The notes: a model not told the origin generated them from the sequence alone. A DNA stretch of 64,000 nucleotides from Mycolicibacterium rhodesiae JS60 (GCA_000230935.2 AGIQ01000002.1:1736001-1800000); one strand, 5' to 3'; positions 1-8,038 are shown, numbered from the stretch's first letter. A program made the numbers and translations.

Positions 1-1
1 C

Positions 2-283
2 TACGGCCGCAAGTTCGGCATCGTCGCGGGCTACGGCGGGCACGGCATCGGCAGGCAGATGCACATGGATCCGTTCCTGCCCAACGAGGGCGAGCCCGGC
101 CGGGGCCCGCTGCTGGTCGCCGGCTCGGTGCTGGCGATCGAACCGATGCTGACCCTGGGCACCACCAAGACGCGGATCCTGGCCGACGAGTGGACCGTCG
201 TCACCTCGGACGGGTCGCGGGCCGCGCATTGGGAGCACACCGTCGCGGTGACCGACGACGGACCGCGAATTCTGACCGTCTAA
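2..283 (+). CDS. mapA: Methionine aminopeptidase, type I (3' end only)
   Basis: Removes the N-terminal methionine from nascent proteins in the cytosol. Only the last 93 or so residues lie in the window; the gene runs off the left edge and is read here in frame 2. Visible are the GGHGIG segment with a metal-ligand histidine, the IEPM segment with a metal-ligand glutamate, and the ending SDGSRAAHWEHTVAVTDDG, in which WEHT carries the last metal-binding glutamate, as in family M24A. In M. tuberculosis mapA (Rv0734) lies directly before sigL. Here a transglutaminase-like gene sits between them. The assignment is firm; the start is not visible. Confidence 0.92.
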   Translation, partial: YGRKFGIVAGYGGHGIGRQMHMDPFLPNEGEPGRGPLLVAGSVLAIEPMLTLGTTKTRILADEWTVVTSDGSRAAHWEHTVAVTDDGPRILTV

Positions 284-456
284 TTCGACGACGAGCTGAG
301 TCGGCAAGCGTCCTGCCACCTCAGAAGTATTGGTGGACTTCATCTTCGTGCGGTGAGCGATCTTGGGCGCGCGCGGTTAGGGTGAGCACGTCAGCGCACG
401 TGGTTCAACAGCGACGCCGTCGGGTCCGCGATGACACAGCCCTCAATGAAGGCGGT

Positions 457-1338
457 ATGTGCATGCCCCGATGGCGGCGCGACAGCGATCAGCACGGCAA
501 CGATTCCTCGCCACCCATCGGCGCAGGCTCGGCGCTCCGCCGTGAGGTGGGTGCGGAGATCGAGCTCGAGGTCAACTCGCCGACCACTCTCGAGTTCCAG
601 ATCGCGGTCGCGCCCCACCCCGGTGCGGAGGTCACCGAATCATTCGAATACCGGTGCAACGGCAAACTGGTGACCGCTCACGAGCTCGTCGGTGACCACA
701 ACTCCCGCATCCACCGCTTCGACGCCGGTGAGGGGACCGTCACCGCGTCGTACCGGGCCACTGTCCTTGGCCGAACCGACCCGCCGCCGGTTCACGAGAT
801 CGATCTCTCGACGTATTTGCGGCCGAGTCGCTACGCCGAGGCGGACAAGTTCTACGGATACGCCGCCACCGAGTTCGGCCACTACGCCGACTCGGTGACG
901 CTGCTGGAGAAGGTCTCGTCGTGGGTGGGCACCCGGTTGAATTATGTGCCAGGTTCCAGTGATCCGATCGATGGCGCCGCTGACACGTTGCTCGCCGGAG
1001 AGGGTGTGTGTCGCGACTACGCCCATTTGGTCATCGCGTTGTTGCGGGCGGTCAACGTGCCGGCGCGGTTGGTGGCGGTTTATGCACCGGGGTGCGAGCC
1101 GATGGACTTCCATGCCGTCGCTGAAGCATTCGTCGAGGGTGGGTGGCGGGTCGTCGATGCAACGTGCTTGGCGCCGCGGCAGTCGATGGTGCGGATCTCG
1201 ACCGGGCGCGATGCCGCCGACACCGCCTTCCTCGACAATCACAAGGGCGCCATCAGCCTCAAGAACATGGAGGTCAGAGCGGTGGTCGACGGCCCGCTGC
1301 CGGTCGATTCGGTACACGATCTGGTCGCATTGTCCTAA
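457..1338 (+). CDS. Transglutaminase-like cysteine protease family protein
   Basis: A 293-residue cytosolic protein. An N-terminal beta-rich region (about residues 30-130, ending SRYAEADKF) leads into a transglutaminase-like core. The catalytic triad can be read as Cys in GEGVCRDYAHL, His in MDFHAVAEAF and Asp in WRVVDAT. The family is widespread in mycobacteria and its substrate is unknown; some members are proteases or amidases rather than cross-linking enzymes. The ATG at 457 was chosen. In-frame ATG 463 and GTG 547 are alternatives, and the family motif GAEIELEV begins only just after 547. The gene lies between mapA and sigL, adjacent loci in M. tuberculosis, so it looks like an insertion relative to that order. 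Confidence 0.85.
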   Translation: MCMPRWRRDSDQHGNDSSPPIGAGSALRREVGAEIELEVNSPTTLEFQIAVAPHPGAEVTESFEYRCNGKLVTAHELVGDHNSRIHRFDAGEGTVTASYRATVLGRTDPPPVHEIDLSTYLRPSRYAEADKFYGYAATEFGHYADSVTLLEKVSSWVGTRLNYVPGSSDPIDGAADTLLAGEGVCRDYAHLVIALLRAVNVPARLVAVYAPGCEPMDFHAVAEAFVEGGWRVVDATCLAPRQSMVRISTGRDAADTAFLDNHKGAISLKNMEVRAVVDGPLPVDSVHDLVALS

Positions 1339-1354
1339 GTCCCGGGCGCACACT

Positions 1355-1382
1355 TGAACCCGACACTCACCGGTTACGTGTC
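1355..1382 (+). promoter_or_regulatory. Probable SigL autoregulatory promoter
   Basis: TGAACC at 1355-1360 and CGTGTC at 1377-1382 are separated by exactly 16 bases. This fits the -35/-10 pattern reported for SigL-dependent promoters in M. tuberculosis, including the sigL promoter itself. Transcription would begin near 1389, leaving a leader of only about a dozen bases, which holds the GGGAGG ribosome site just before the sigL start. Confidence 0.72.
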
Positions 1383-1401
1383 TCAACCGGGAGGTTGAGT
1401 G

Positions 1402-1917
1402 ATGGACGACCCGGAAGCGGCGTTGGTGCGAGTGCTCTACCAGGAGCACGCGGCCGCATTGTGGCGCTATGCGCTGCGGCTCACCGGGGATCCGGCGCGC
1501 GCCGAGGACGTGGTGCAGGAGACGCTGCTGCGCGCCTGGCAACACCCCGAGGTGGCCGGCGACGCCGAACGCTCCGCTCGGGCGTGGCTGTTCACGGTCG
1601 CGCGCAACATGATCATCGACGAACGGCGCAGCGCCCGGTTCCGCAAGGAAACCGACTCGCTGGACACCGAGGGCGCCCCGGAACCCGCCGGGCCCGACGA
1701 GGTCAACACGGCACTGGACCGGCTGCTGATCGGTGACGCGCTGGCTCAGCTGTCGCCCGACCATCGCGCTGTGGTCCGCCGTTCCTACTATCTTGGCTGG
1801 ACCACAGCCCAGATCGCGGCCGACCTCCAGATCGCCGAGGGAACGGTGAAGTCGAGGCTGCACTACGCGGTGCGTGCGCTTCGCTTGACGCTGCAGGAAA
1901 TGGGGGTGACCCGGTGA
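1402..1917 (+). CDS. sigL: ECF RNA polymerase sigma factor SigL
   Basis: A 171-residue extracytoplasmic-function sigma factor. Region 2 spans roughly residues 10-80, with the helix RAEDVVQETLLRAW and the melting/-10 recognition segment ending SARAWLFTVARNMIIDERR. Region 4 spans about 115-168, with the helix-turn-helix TTAQIAADLQIAEGTVKSRL. The next gene is a zinc-type anti-sigma factor overlapping by four bases (GTGA), and the downstream MarR gene matches M. tuberculosis Rv0735-Rv0737, so SigL is the right member. SigL in M. tuberculosis responds to redox state and controls genes for secreted and envelope functions. ATG 1402 was chosen; GTG 1399 lies directly before it. It is probably autoregulated from the promoter at 1355-1382. 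Confidence 0.92.
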   Translation: MDDPEAALVRVLYQEHAAALWRYALRLTGDPARAEDVVQETLLRAWQHPEVAGDAERSARAWLFTVARNMIIDERRSARFRKETDSLDTEGAPEPAGPDEVNTALDRLLIGDALAQLSPDHRAVVRRSYYLGWTTAQIAADLQIAEGTVKSRLHYAVRALRLTLQEMGVTR

Positions 1918-2627
1918 ACGATCCGTACGACCCTTACGAGACGTGGGATGCCTCATACGTGCTCGGGTCCCTGTCGAGCACCGAGCGCCGCGAATACGAG
2001 GCGCACCTGAGCGGATGCGTGCCGTGCCGCACCGCGGTCGGTGAGCTCAGCGGCATGCCGGCCCTGCTGGCGATGCTCAGCCCCGACGACGTGGCCGCTA
2101 TCGACACCGGCGATAGCGAACCGCCGCCGCTGCGTCCGCAGCTGCTCGACGGCGTGCTCTTCGAGGTGCGGCGCCGCCGGCGTCGCAGCCGGTGGATCAC
2201 GTGGACAGTGGCCGTCGCGGCGGCCGCGGTGCTTGCCGTCGGGACCCTCGTCGCGATCAAACCGGCGCCCTTCGCCGAACCGGGCCACACGCTCCACGCG
2301 TCTGCCACGGCTGTCAGCATGACCCCGGTGATGCCGTCCTCGTTCGACGCGACGGTGCAGGTGACCCCCATGGGGTGGGGCACCCACGTGGAGATGACGT
2401 GCACGTACCACGATGAGATCGGCAGCGAGGCCACCGAGGACGCCGACAAGCTGGTGATGTACGCGGTCGGCCGCGACGGGAGCAAGGTGCAGCTGGCGAC
2501 CTGGATGGCCCGCGAGGGCGAATCGGCTTCGCCGACCGGCAGCACGTCGATGCCGATGGAGAAGATCGCCTCCGTCCAGGTGGTCAAGGCGGACACCGGC
2601 GACATCCTGCTGGAACGCAGCCTGTAA
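1914..2627 (+). CDS. rslA: Anti-sigma-L factor RslA (zinc-binding, membrane-anchored)
   Basis: A 237-residue protein that holds SigL inactive. The cytosolic N-terminal domain carries the zinc anti-sigma motif HxxxCxxC (His31, Cys35, Cys38) within HLSGCVPCRTAV. A basic stretch (RRRRRRSR) precedes a single membrane helix at about residues 94-114. The remaining 120 residues form an extracytoplasmic domain. In M. tuberculosis RslA the zinc site is redox-sensitive and its loss frees SigL. The GTG start overlaps the sigL stop, so the two proteins are probably made in fixed ratio by translational coupling. Confidence rests on both the motif and the context. Confidence 0.92.
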   Translation: MNDPYDPYETWDASYVLGSLSSTERREYEAHLSGCVPCRTAVGELSGMPALLAMLSPDDVAAIDTGDSEPPPLRPQLLDGVLFEVRRRRRRSRWITWTVAVAAAAVLAVGTLVAIKPAPFAEPGHTLHASATAVSMTPVMPSSFDATVQVTPMGWGTHVEMTCTYHDEIGSEATEDADKLVMYAVGRDGSKVQLATWMAREGESASPTGSTSMPMEKIASVQVVKADTGDILLERSL

Positions 2628-2667
2628 TTCCCCGCTGTTCCCGTGACCAGTCAAATGCCTTCTGCTG

Positions 2668-2817
2668 ATGGACTTTTCACCTGATCAGGAGGCTGCCGCC
2701 GACGCCAAGGCCGTGGTGTTGTGTCAGCCGCACAACGCGACCGGGACGGTGGAGCTCGCACCCGCGTTGCGCCTCGACGGTCTGTCGCTGATCCAGCGGT
2801 GCCCGGATGCGGTATGA
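2668..2817 (+). pseudogene. 49-codon ORF resembling an aminotransferase remnant
   Basis: A short open frame with the segment AKAVVLCQPHNATGTV, which resembles the LCxPHNPTG(R)V core of PatB/MalY-type fold-type I aminotransferases. The rest of that roughly 380-residue family is missing, and the PHNPTG proline is changed to alanine. Its stop overlaps the possible MarR start at 2814 (ATGA). It is either a gene remnant or a small coupled leader ORF. The resemblance was judged by eye over about 16 residues. Confidence 0.35.
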
Positions 2818-3338
2818 ATGGGCGGATGGCTGCCGATTCAACCCCGTCCGAGAAACCGGACCCGATCGCCGCGGCGCGCCGAAACTGGGAGCGCTCCGGG
2901 TGGGGTGATGTCGCCGAGGGCATGGTGGCCGTGACCTCGGTGATGCGGGCCCACCAGATCCTGCTGGCCAGGGTCGAGAATGCGCTACGGCCCTACGATC
3001 TGAGCTTCTCGCGGTTCGAGCTGCTGCGCCTGCTGGCGTTCAGCCGCACGGGTGCGCTACCGATCACCAAGGCATCCGACCGGTTGCAGGTGCATGTCAC
3101 CAGCGTCACCCACGCCATTCGCCGGCTGGAGGCCGACGGACTGGTCAAGCGGGTGCCGCACCCCACCGACGGGCGTACCACGCTGGTGGAGATCACCGAG
3201 ATCGGTCGCTCGACGGTCGAGGACGCCACCAAGACGCTCAACGCACAGGTGTTCGCCGACGTCGGTTTGTCGGCTGCCGAAGCGCGGGCCCTGGCGGCGT
3301 CGATCGAGACGTTGCGCCACCACGCCGGCGATTTCTGA
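2814..3338 (+). CDS. MarR family transcriptional regulator
   Basis: A 174-residue winged-helix regulator. The DNA-binding core is visible in LPITKASDRLQVHVTSVTHAIRRLEADGLV (recognition helix), followed by the wing VPHPTDGRTTLVEIT, both typical of MarR. N- and C-terminal helices provide the dimer interface. The position after rslA matches M. tuberculosis Rv0737. The ligand is unknown. Start choice is uncertain: ATG 2814 overlaps the preceding small ORF, while ATG 2826 gives a 170-residue protein. The gene faces the mmsB end across a hairpin terminator. Confidence 0.86.
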   Translation: MNGRMAADSTPSEKPDPIAAARRNWERSGWGDVAEGMVAVTSVMRAHQILLARVENALRPYDLSFSRFELLRLLAFSRTGALPITKASDRLQVHVTSVTHAIRRLEADGLVKRVPHPTDGRTTLVEITEIGRSTVEDATKTLNAQVFADVGLSAAEARALAASIETLRHHAGDF

Positions 3339-3340
3339 CC

Positions 3341-3401
3341 GCGAGCAGACGTAAACGTCCCCGAACGCTCGGCGTGTCGGGGACGTTTACGTCTGCTCGC
3401 G
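3341..3401. terminator. 22-bp perfect inverted repeat between convergent genes
   Basis: The arms at 3341-3362 and 3380-3401 are exact reverse complements, with a 17-base loop. The element fills the gap between the MarR gene and mmsB, which converge, so it can end transcription from both sides. There is no clear T-run, as is usual for mycobacterial terminators. The arm contains the GCGAGCAGACG core, which I recall as a frequent mycobacterial intergenic palindrome. Confidence 0.8.
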
Positions 3402-3414
3402 AAGGGAACGGACC

Positions 3415-4284
3415 CTAGCGCAGCGTTTCGATGACCGCGCTGAAGTCCAGGTCGGCGTGCTCGCCGGCGAACTTGCGGTAGATCTCGGCGGCGTGGGTGC
3501 CCAGCGGGGCCGTCGCACCGGTCGACGACACGGCGTCCATCGCCAGGCCCAGGTCCTTGTTCATCAGCGCGGTGGCGAACCCCGGCTGGAAGTTGTTGTT
3601 GGCCGGTGACGTCGGAACCGGGCCGGGCACAGGGCAGTTGGTGTGCACCGCCCAGCAGTTGCCGGTGGCCCCGGTGATCACGTCGAACAGCGACTGCGCG
3701 GACAGACCGAGCTTCTCGGCCAGCACGAACGCCTCACCCACGGCGATCTGCTGCACAGCGAGCACCATGTTGTTGCACAGCTTGGCGGCTTGCCCGGCGC
3801 CGGAGGATCCGCAGTGAATCACCTTGCTGGCCATAGGTTCCAGCACCGGGCGGGCCTTCTCCAGCGCGTCGCCTTCGCCGCCGACCATGAATGCCAGCGT
3901 GCCGGCCGTCGCACCCTTGATGCCGCCGGACACCGGGGCGTCGAGCTGGGCCATCCCGGCGGCTGCAGCCTGGGCGTTCACCTCGCGGGCGTCGTCGACC
4001 GAGATGGTGGAGGTGTCGATGAACAACGTGCCTGCCGTGGCGGCCGGAAGTGCTTCGGCGTAGCAGGCTTTCACGATCGCACCGTTGGGCAGCGAGGTGA
4101 TGACGACGTCGGCTCCGGTCACCGCGGCAGCACCGGCGTCGAACACCGCCGCACCCTTCTCCTCGGCCGCCTGGCGCAACGCGGGCACCGGGTCGAAGCC
4201 GCGCACGGTGTAGCCGGCATTGACCAGGTTGGCCGCCATCGGCCCACCCATGTGGCCCAGCCCCAGGAACGCGATCGTCGTCAT
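3415..4284 (-). CDS. mmsB: 3-hydroxyisobutyrate dehydrogenase
   Basis: A 289-residue NAD-dependent enzyme of valine catabolism that oxidises 3-hydroxyisobutyrate to methylmalonate semialdehyde, the substrate of the MmsA encoded two genes upstream. The N-terminal Rossmann motif is FLGLGHMGGPMA. The substrate loop DAPVSGGIKGATAGTL and the catalytic lysine segment GAGQAAKLCNNM mark the beta-hydroxyacid dehydrogenase family. It is the last gene of the mmsA-fadE9-mmsB operon (Rv0753c-Rv0751c order), 17 bases after fadE9. The start is the ATG at 4284. Confidence 0.94.
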   Translation of the reverse strand: MTTIAFLGLGHMGGPMAANLVNAGYTVRGFDPVPALRQAAEEKGAAVFDAGAAAVTGADVVITSLPNGAIVKACYAEALPAATAGTLFIDTSTISVDDAREVNAQAAAAGMAQLDAPVSGGIKGATAGTLAFMVGGEGDALEKARPVLEPMASKVIHCGSSGAGQAAKLCNNMVLAVQQIAVGEAFVLAEKLGLSAQSLFDVITGATGNCWAVHTNCPVPGPVPTSPANNNFQPGFATALMNKDLGLAMDAVSSTGATAPLGTHAAEIYRKFAGEHADLDFSAVIETLR

Positions 4285-4301
4285 GCGTAGGCTCCTTTGC
4301 C

Positions 4302-5480
4302 TTATGCCGATGCGCGCGCCCGGGCGGCCTCGGCCCGCCCGATGACCACGCGCATGATTTCGTTGGTGCCCTCCAGGATTCGGTGCACCCGCAGATCGCG
4401 AACGATCTTCTCGATGCCGTACTCCCGCAGGTAGCCGTAACCGCCGTGCAGCTGCAGCGCCTGGTCGGCCACGTCGTAGCAGGCATCGGTGACATAGCGT
4501 TTCGCCATCGCGCACAACGCGACCTTGTCCGGCTCGTCGTTGTCCAGGGCGGCGGCCGCGCGCCACAACATCAACCGGGACGTCTCCAGCGCGGTGGCCA
4601 TGTCGGCCAAGGTGAATCGGATGGTGGGCTCGTCGAGCAGTGCCCCGCCGAAGGCTTGGCGGTCGGCCAGATAACTCGCGGCCTTGTCGTAGGCGGACTG
4701 CGCGCCGCCCAGGGAACAGGCGGCGATGTTGAGTCGGCCGCCGTTGAGGCCGTTCATGGCGATACCGAAGCCGGTGCCCTCGCCTTCAGGGCCGCCGAGC
4801 ATCGCCGATGCCGGCACCCTCACCCCTTCCAGGACCACCTGGGCGGTGGGCTGAACGTTCCAGCCCATCTTCTCTTCTTGGGCGCCGAAACTCAGTCCTG
4901 GCGTGTCCTTTTCGACGATGAAGGTGGAAATTCCACGGTGGCCCGACTCGGCCTCTTTGAAGCCGGTGCGGGCCATCACGATGTACACATCGGAGGTGCC
5001 GGCTCCGGAGATGAACTGCTTCACGCCGTCGAGCACATAGTGGTCACCGTCGCGGACGGCCTTGGTGCGCAACGCCGATGCGTCCGATCCCGCACCCGGC
5101 TCGGTGAGGCAGTAGCTGGCGATCGCCTCCATCGAGGCGAGCCGGGGGATCCACGACTTGCGTTGATCGTCGGTGCCGTACGTGTCGACCATCCACGCGC
5201 ACATGTTGTGGATCGACAGGAACGCGGCCAGTGCCGGGTCGGCGGTCGAGAGCTGCTCGAAGATCCGTACCGCATCCAGGCGCCGCAGTCCGCTGCCGCC
5301 GACATCCTCGGCGCAGTAGATCGCGGCCATCCCCAGCTCGGCGGCCGCTCGCAAGACGTCGACCGGGAATTCTTTGGTGTGATCCCAGTCCAAGGCATGC
5401 GGCGCAAGACGTTTGATGGCGAACGCGGTCGCCGTTTCGGCGATCACGCGATCGTCGTCGTCGAGCGTCAGGAAGTTCAT
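4302..5480 (-). CDS. fadE9: Acyl-CoA dehydrogenase, isobutyryl-CoA type (FadE9)
   Basis: A 392-residue FAD flavoenzyme, most likely converting isobutyryl-CoA to methacrylyl-CoA in valine breakdown. Family landmarks are the FAD-binding segment YCLTEPGAGSDASAL, KQFISGAGTSDVYIVMART, the C-terminal LQLHGGYGYLREYGIEKIVRD, and LEGTNEIMR near the end. The length is normal for the family. Its ATG overlaps the mmsA stop by four bases (ATGA), so translation is coupled. The substrate is inferred from the mmsA/mmsB neighbours and the Rv0752c match. Confidence 0.92.
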   Translation of the reverse strand: MNFLTLDDDDRVIAETATAFAIKRLAPHALDWDHTKEFPVDVLRAAAELGMAAIYCAEDVGGSGLRRLDAVRIFEQLSTADPALAAFLSIHNMCAWMVDTYGTDDQRKSWIPRLASMEAIASYCLTEPGAGSDASALRTKAVRDGDHYVLDGVKQFISGAGTSDVYIVMARTGFKEAESGHRGISTFIVEKDTPGLSFGAQEEKMGWNVQPTAQVVLEGVRVPASAMLGGPEGEGTGFGIAMNGLNGGRLNIAACSLGGAQSAYDKAASYLADRQAFGGALLDEPTIRFTLADMATALETSRLMLWRAAAALDNDEPDKVALCAMAKRYVTDACYDVADQALQLHGGYGYLREYGIEKIVRDLRVHRILEGTNEIMRVVIGRAEAARARASA

Positions 5481-6997
5481 TGCATCGTGGGGATGACGAA
5501 CTCGGCGCCGTCCTTGATGCCTGAAGGCCACCGCTCGGTCACGGTCTTGGTCTTGGTGTAGAACAGGATCGAGTGCGGACCGTGCTGGTTGAGGTCGCCG
5601 AACCCGGAACGCTTCCAGCCGCCGAAGGTGTGGTAGGACACCGGAACCGGGATCGGCACGTTGACGCCGACCATGCCGACCTGAACCCGGGACACGAAGT
5701 CGCGGGCGGCATCGCCGTCGCGGGTGAAGATGGCCACCCCGTTGCCGTATTCGTGCTCGGTGGGCAGGCGCAGGGCCTCTTCGTAATCGTGGGCGCGCAC
5801 GATGCACAACACCGGGCCGAAGATCTCGTCGGTGTAGATCGACATGTCGGTGGTGACGTGGTCGAACAGCGTGGGGCCGATGAAGAAGCCGCCCTCCAGG
5901 CTGGCGTCGGCGAACGTCAGTTCGTCGCTGGCCTTCTCGCGGCCGTCGACCACGATCTCGGCGCCGGCGGCCACACCGGCGTCGATGTAGTCACGGACCC
6001 GCTTGAGGGCCGCGCCGGTGACCAGTGGCCCGTAATCGGCCTTGGGGTCCAGGCTGTGGCCGACGCGCAGGTTGTTGATCCGCTCGACGAGCCTGGCCCT
6101 TAAGCGGTCCGCAGTTTCTTTGCCGACGGGCACCGCGACGCTGATGGCCATGCATCGCTCGCCCGCGCTGCCGTAGCCGGCGCCGATGAGGGCGTCGACG
6201 GCCTGGTCCAGGTCGGCGTCGGGCATGACGATCATGTGGTTCTTGGCGCCGCCGAAGCACTGGGAGCGCTTACCGTTGGCTGCGGCGGTGGAGTAGATGT
6301 ACTGCGCGATATCGGAGCTGCCGACGAAGCCGACCGCCTTGATGTCGGGGTGATGGAGGATCGCGTCGACGGCCTCCTTGTCGCCCTGCACGACCTGGAA
6401 CACACCGGCGGGCAGCCCGGCTTCGAGGAACAGCTCGGCCAGGCGCACCGGGACCGACGGGTCGCGCTCGGAGGGCTTGAGGATGAATGCGTTACCGCAT
6501 GCCAGCGCGGGGCCGGCCTTCCACAGCGGGATCATCGCGGGGAAGTTGAACGGCGTGATGCCGGCGACCACCCCGAGCGGCTGGCGGATCGAGTACACGT
6601 CGATGCCGCCGCCGGCGCCTTCGGTGAACTCGCCCTTGAGCAGGTGCGGGATGCCGATGGCGAACTCGATGACCTCGATGCCGCGCTGGATGTCACCGCG
6701 GGAGTCCGCGACGGTCTTGCCGTGCTCGATGGACAGCAGCTCGGCGAGCTCGTCGGTGTTGGCGTTGACCAGCTCGATGAACTTCATCATTACGCGGGCC
6801 CGGCGCTGGGGGTTCCAGGCGGCCCATTCCTTCTGTGCTTCGACGGCCGAGGCCACCGCGGTGTCGACGTCGGCGGCTGAGGCCAGGAGCACCTGGGCCT
6901 GCACCTCGCCGGTGCTCGGATTGAGGACGTCGGCGGTGCGCGTGCTGGACAGGTTGCTGCGCCGTCCGTCGATGAAGTGCTGAATGGTTGTGCTCAT
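5477..6997 (-). CDS. mmsA: Methylmalonate-semialdehyde dehydrogenase (CoA-acylating)
   Basis: A 506-residue aldehyde dehydrogenase that makes propionyl-CoA and CO2 from methylmalonate semialdehyde, the last step of valine degradation. Visible features are the NAD-binding fold with GVVAGITPFNFPAMIPLW, the segment GSSDIAQYIY, and the catalytic cysteine in SAGERCMAIS, a context typical of the MMSDH branch. It is the first gene of the operon; its promoter region carries a perfect palindrome at 7028-7045. Length and end match M. tuberculosis MmsA (Rv0753c). Confidence 0.95.
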   Translation of the reverse strand: MSTTIQHFIDGRRSNLSSTRTADVLNPSTGEVQAQVLLASAADVDTAVASAVEAQKEWAAWNPQRRARVMMKFIELVNANTDELAELLSIEHGKTVADSRGDIQRGIEVIEFAIGIPHLLKGEFTEGAGGGIDVYSIRQPLGVVAGITPFNFPAMIPLWKAGPALACGNAFILKPSERDPSVPVRLAELFLEAGLPAGVFQVVQGDKEAVDAILHHPDIKAVGFVGSSDIAQYIYSTAAANGKRSQCFGGAKNHMIVMPDADLDQAVDALIGAGYGSAGERCMAISVAVPVGKETADRLRARLVERINNLRVGHSLDPKADYGPLVTGAALKRVRDYIDAGVAAGAEIVVDGREKASDELTFADASLEGGFFIGPTLFDHVTTDMSIYTDEIFGPVLCIVRAHDYEEALRLPTEHEYGNGVAIFTRDGDAARDFVSRVQVGMVGVNVPIPVPVSYHTFGGWKRSGFGDLNQHGPHSILFYTKTKTVTERWPSGIKDGAEFVIPTMQ

Positions 6998-7027
6998 GAC
7001 TGCCCCTTGGCTGACCTGGCGGCTGAA

Positions 7028-7045
7028 TACTAGGACATCCTAGTA
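7028..7045. promoter_or_regulatory. 18-bp palindromic operator upstream of mmsA
   Basis: TACTAGGA-CA-TCCTAGTA is a perfect 8-bp inverted repeat 30 bases before the mmsA start and about 60 before the divergent SDR. Its size and symmetry suit a TetR-family dimer. No regulator is adjacent, so it is probably acted on in trans, by an unidentified protein controlling the valine operon and possibly the SDR. Confidence 0.65.
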
Positions 7046-7105
7046 ACGCGTTGACCGGCTCCGCAAGGGGGTATGCAACCGGGCCGCATGTAGTTGGATG
7101 GAGTC

Positions 7106-7939
7106 ATGAGCGTGTGGTTTGTGACAGGAGCCTCGCGGGGCTTCGGTGCGGAGATCGTGGGGCAGGCCCTGGTTGCGGGCCACCAGGTGGTCGCGACAGC
7201 GCGCGACCCGAAGTCCATCACCGAACAATTCCCGGACGCCGGCGATCACCTGCTGGCCGTCGCACTCGACGTGACCGACGAGGCGGCGGCACGGGCGGCA
7301 GTCGCGGCATCGGTCGAGCGCTTCGGCAGGATCGATGTCGTGGTCAACAACGCCGGCCGGGGCCTGCTCTCCGCGGTGGAGGAGGCCAGCGACGCGGCCG
7401 TTCGTGGCGTGTACGACGCCAACGTGTTCGGCGTCCTCAATGTGCTGCGCGCGGTGCTGCCGGTATTGCGGGAGCAGCGGTCGGGCCACATCATCAACCT
7501 GTCGTCGATCGGTGGGTTCCGCAGTTCGGCAGGCTGGGGGATCTACTGCTCCACCAAGTTCGCCTTGGAGGGCATTTCCGAGGCGCTCGCCGATGAAGTT
7601 GGGCCGCTGGGTATTTCGGTGACGATCGTGGAGCCCGGCTACTTCCGCACCGACTTCCTGGATGCGTCCAGCCTGCACACCGAGTTCAACGAGATTGAAG
7701 ATTACGCCGAGACGGCGGGGGCGACGCGCGCACATGCCGCGACGGCCAACCACAACCAGCCCGGTGACCCGGTGAAAGGGGTCGCCGCCATCCTGAAGCT
7801 CGGTGCTACCGAGAAGCCGCCGCTGCGAATCCAATTGGGCAGCGATGCGTTCGCCGGGATCGCCGCCAAGCTGGATTTCGTAGCCGCTGAGCAGAAGGCC
7901 TGGCGCGGCTTGTCGGTGTCGACGGACTTCGACGACTAG
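7106..7939 (+). CDS. Short-chain dehydrogenase/reductase
   Basis: A 277-residue NAD(P)-dependent oxidoreductase of the classical SDR type. The cofactor motif is TGASRGFGAEI near the N-terminus, followed by NNAGRG. The active site is Ser in NLSSIGGF with Tyr-x-x-x-Lys in YCSTKFALEG. The arginine of TARDP, after the second strand, suggests NADP. The substrate is not evident. It is divergent from mmsA and shares the region with the operator at 7028-7045. ATG 7106 (MSVWFVTGAS) fits the fold; ATG 7094 lies four codons upstream. Confidence 0.88.
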   Translation: MSVWFVTGASRGFGAEIVGQALVAGHQVVATARDPKSITEQFPDAGDHLLAVALDVTDEAAARAAVAASVERFGRIDVVVNNAGRGLLSAVEEASDAAVRGVYDANVFGVLNVLRAVLPVLREQRSGHIINLSSIGGFRSSAGWGIYCSTKFALEGISEALADEVGPLGISVTIVEPGYFRTDFLDASSLHTEFNEIEDYAETAGATRAHAATANHNQPGDPVKGVAAILKLGATEKPPLRIQLGSDAFAGIAAKLDFVAAEQKAWRGLSVSTDFDD

Positions 7940-7972
7940 TGCAGCTTGGTTGCGCCGACTCTGCGGTGAGGG

Positions 7973-8034
7973 CATCGAGTGTGCGTGCAGATTGCTCGAA
8001 GGCGCTGAACGAGGATCTGTATGCACACTCGATG
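7973..8034. terminator. 20-bp inverted repeat between convergent genes
   Basis: The arms at 7973-7992 and 8015-8034 pair at 18 of 20 positions around a 22-base loop. It lies between the SDR and the response regulator, which converge, and probably acts as a bidirectional terminator. The arm core CATCGAGTGTGC differs from that of the element at 3341-3401, so these are two separate palindrome types. Confidence 0.72.
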
Positions 8035-8038
8035 AACC

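Noticed and set aside
640..1956. Long reverse-strand open frame across the transglutaminase and sigL genes
   Set aside because: It is Arg/His-rich with no family features and is antisense to two clear genes; a product of high GC bias.
2721..2813. 31-residue N-terminal extension of the MarR protein
   Set aside because: The extension is Arg/Ala-rich, out of line with the family, and overlaps another reading frame; ATG 2814 or 2826 fits MarR length.
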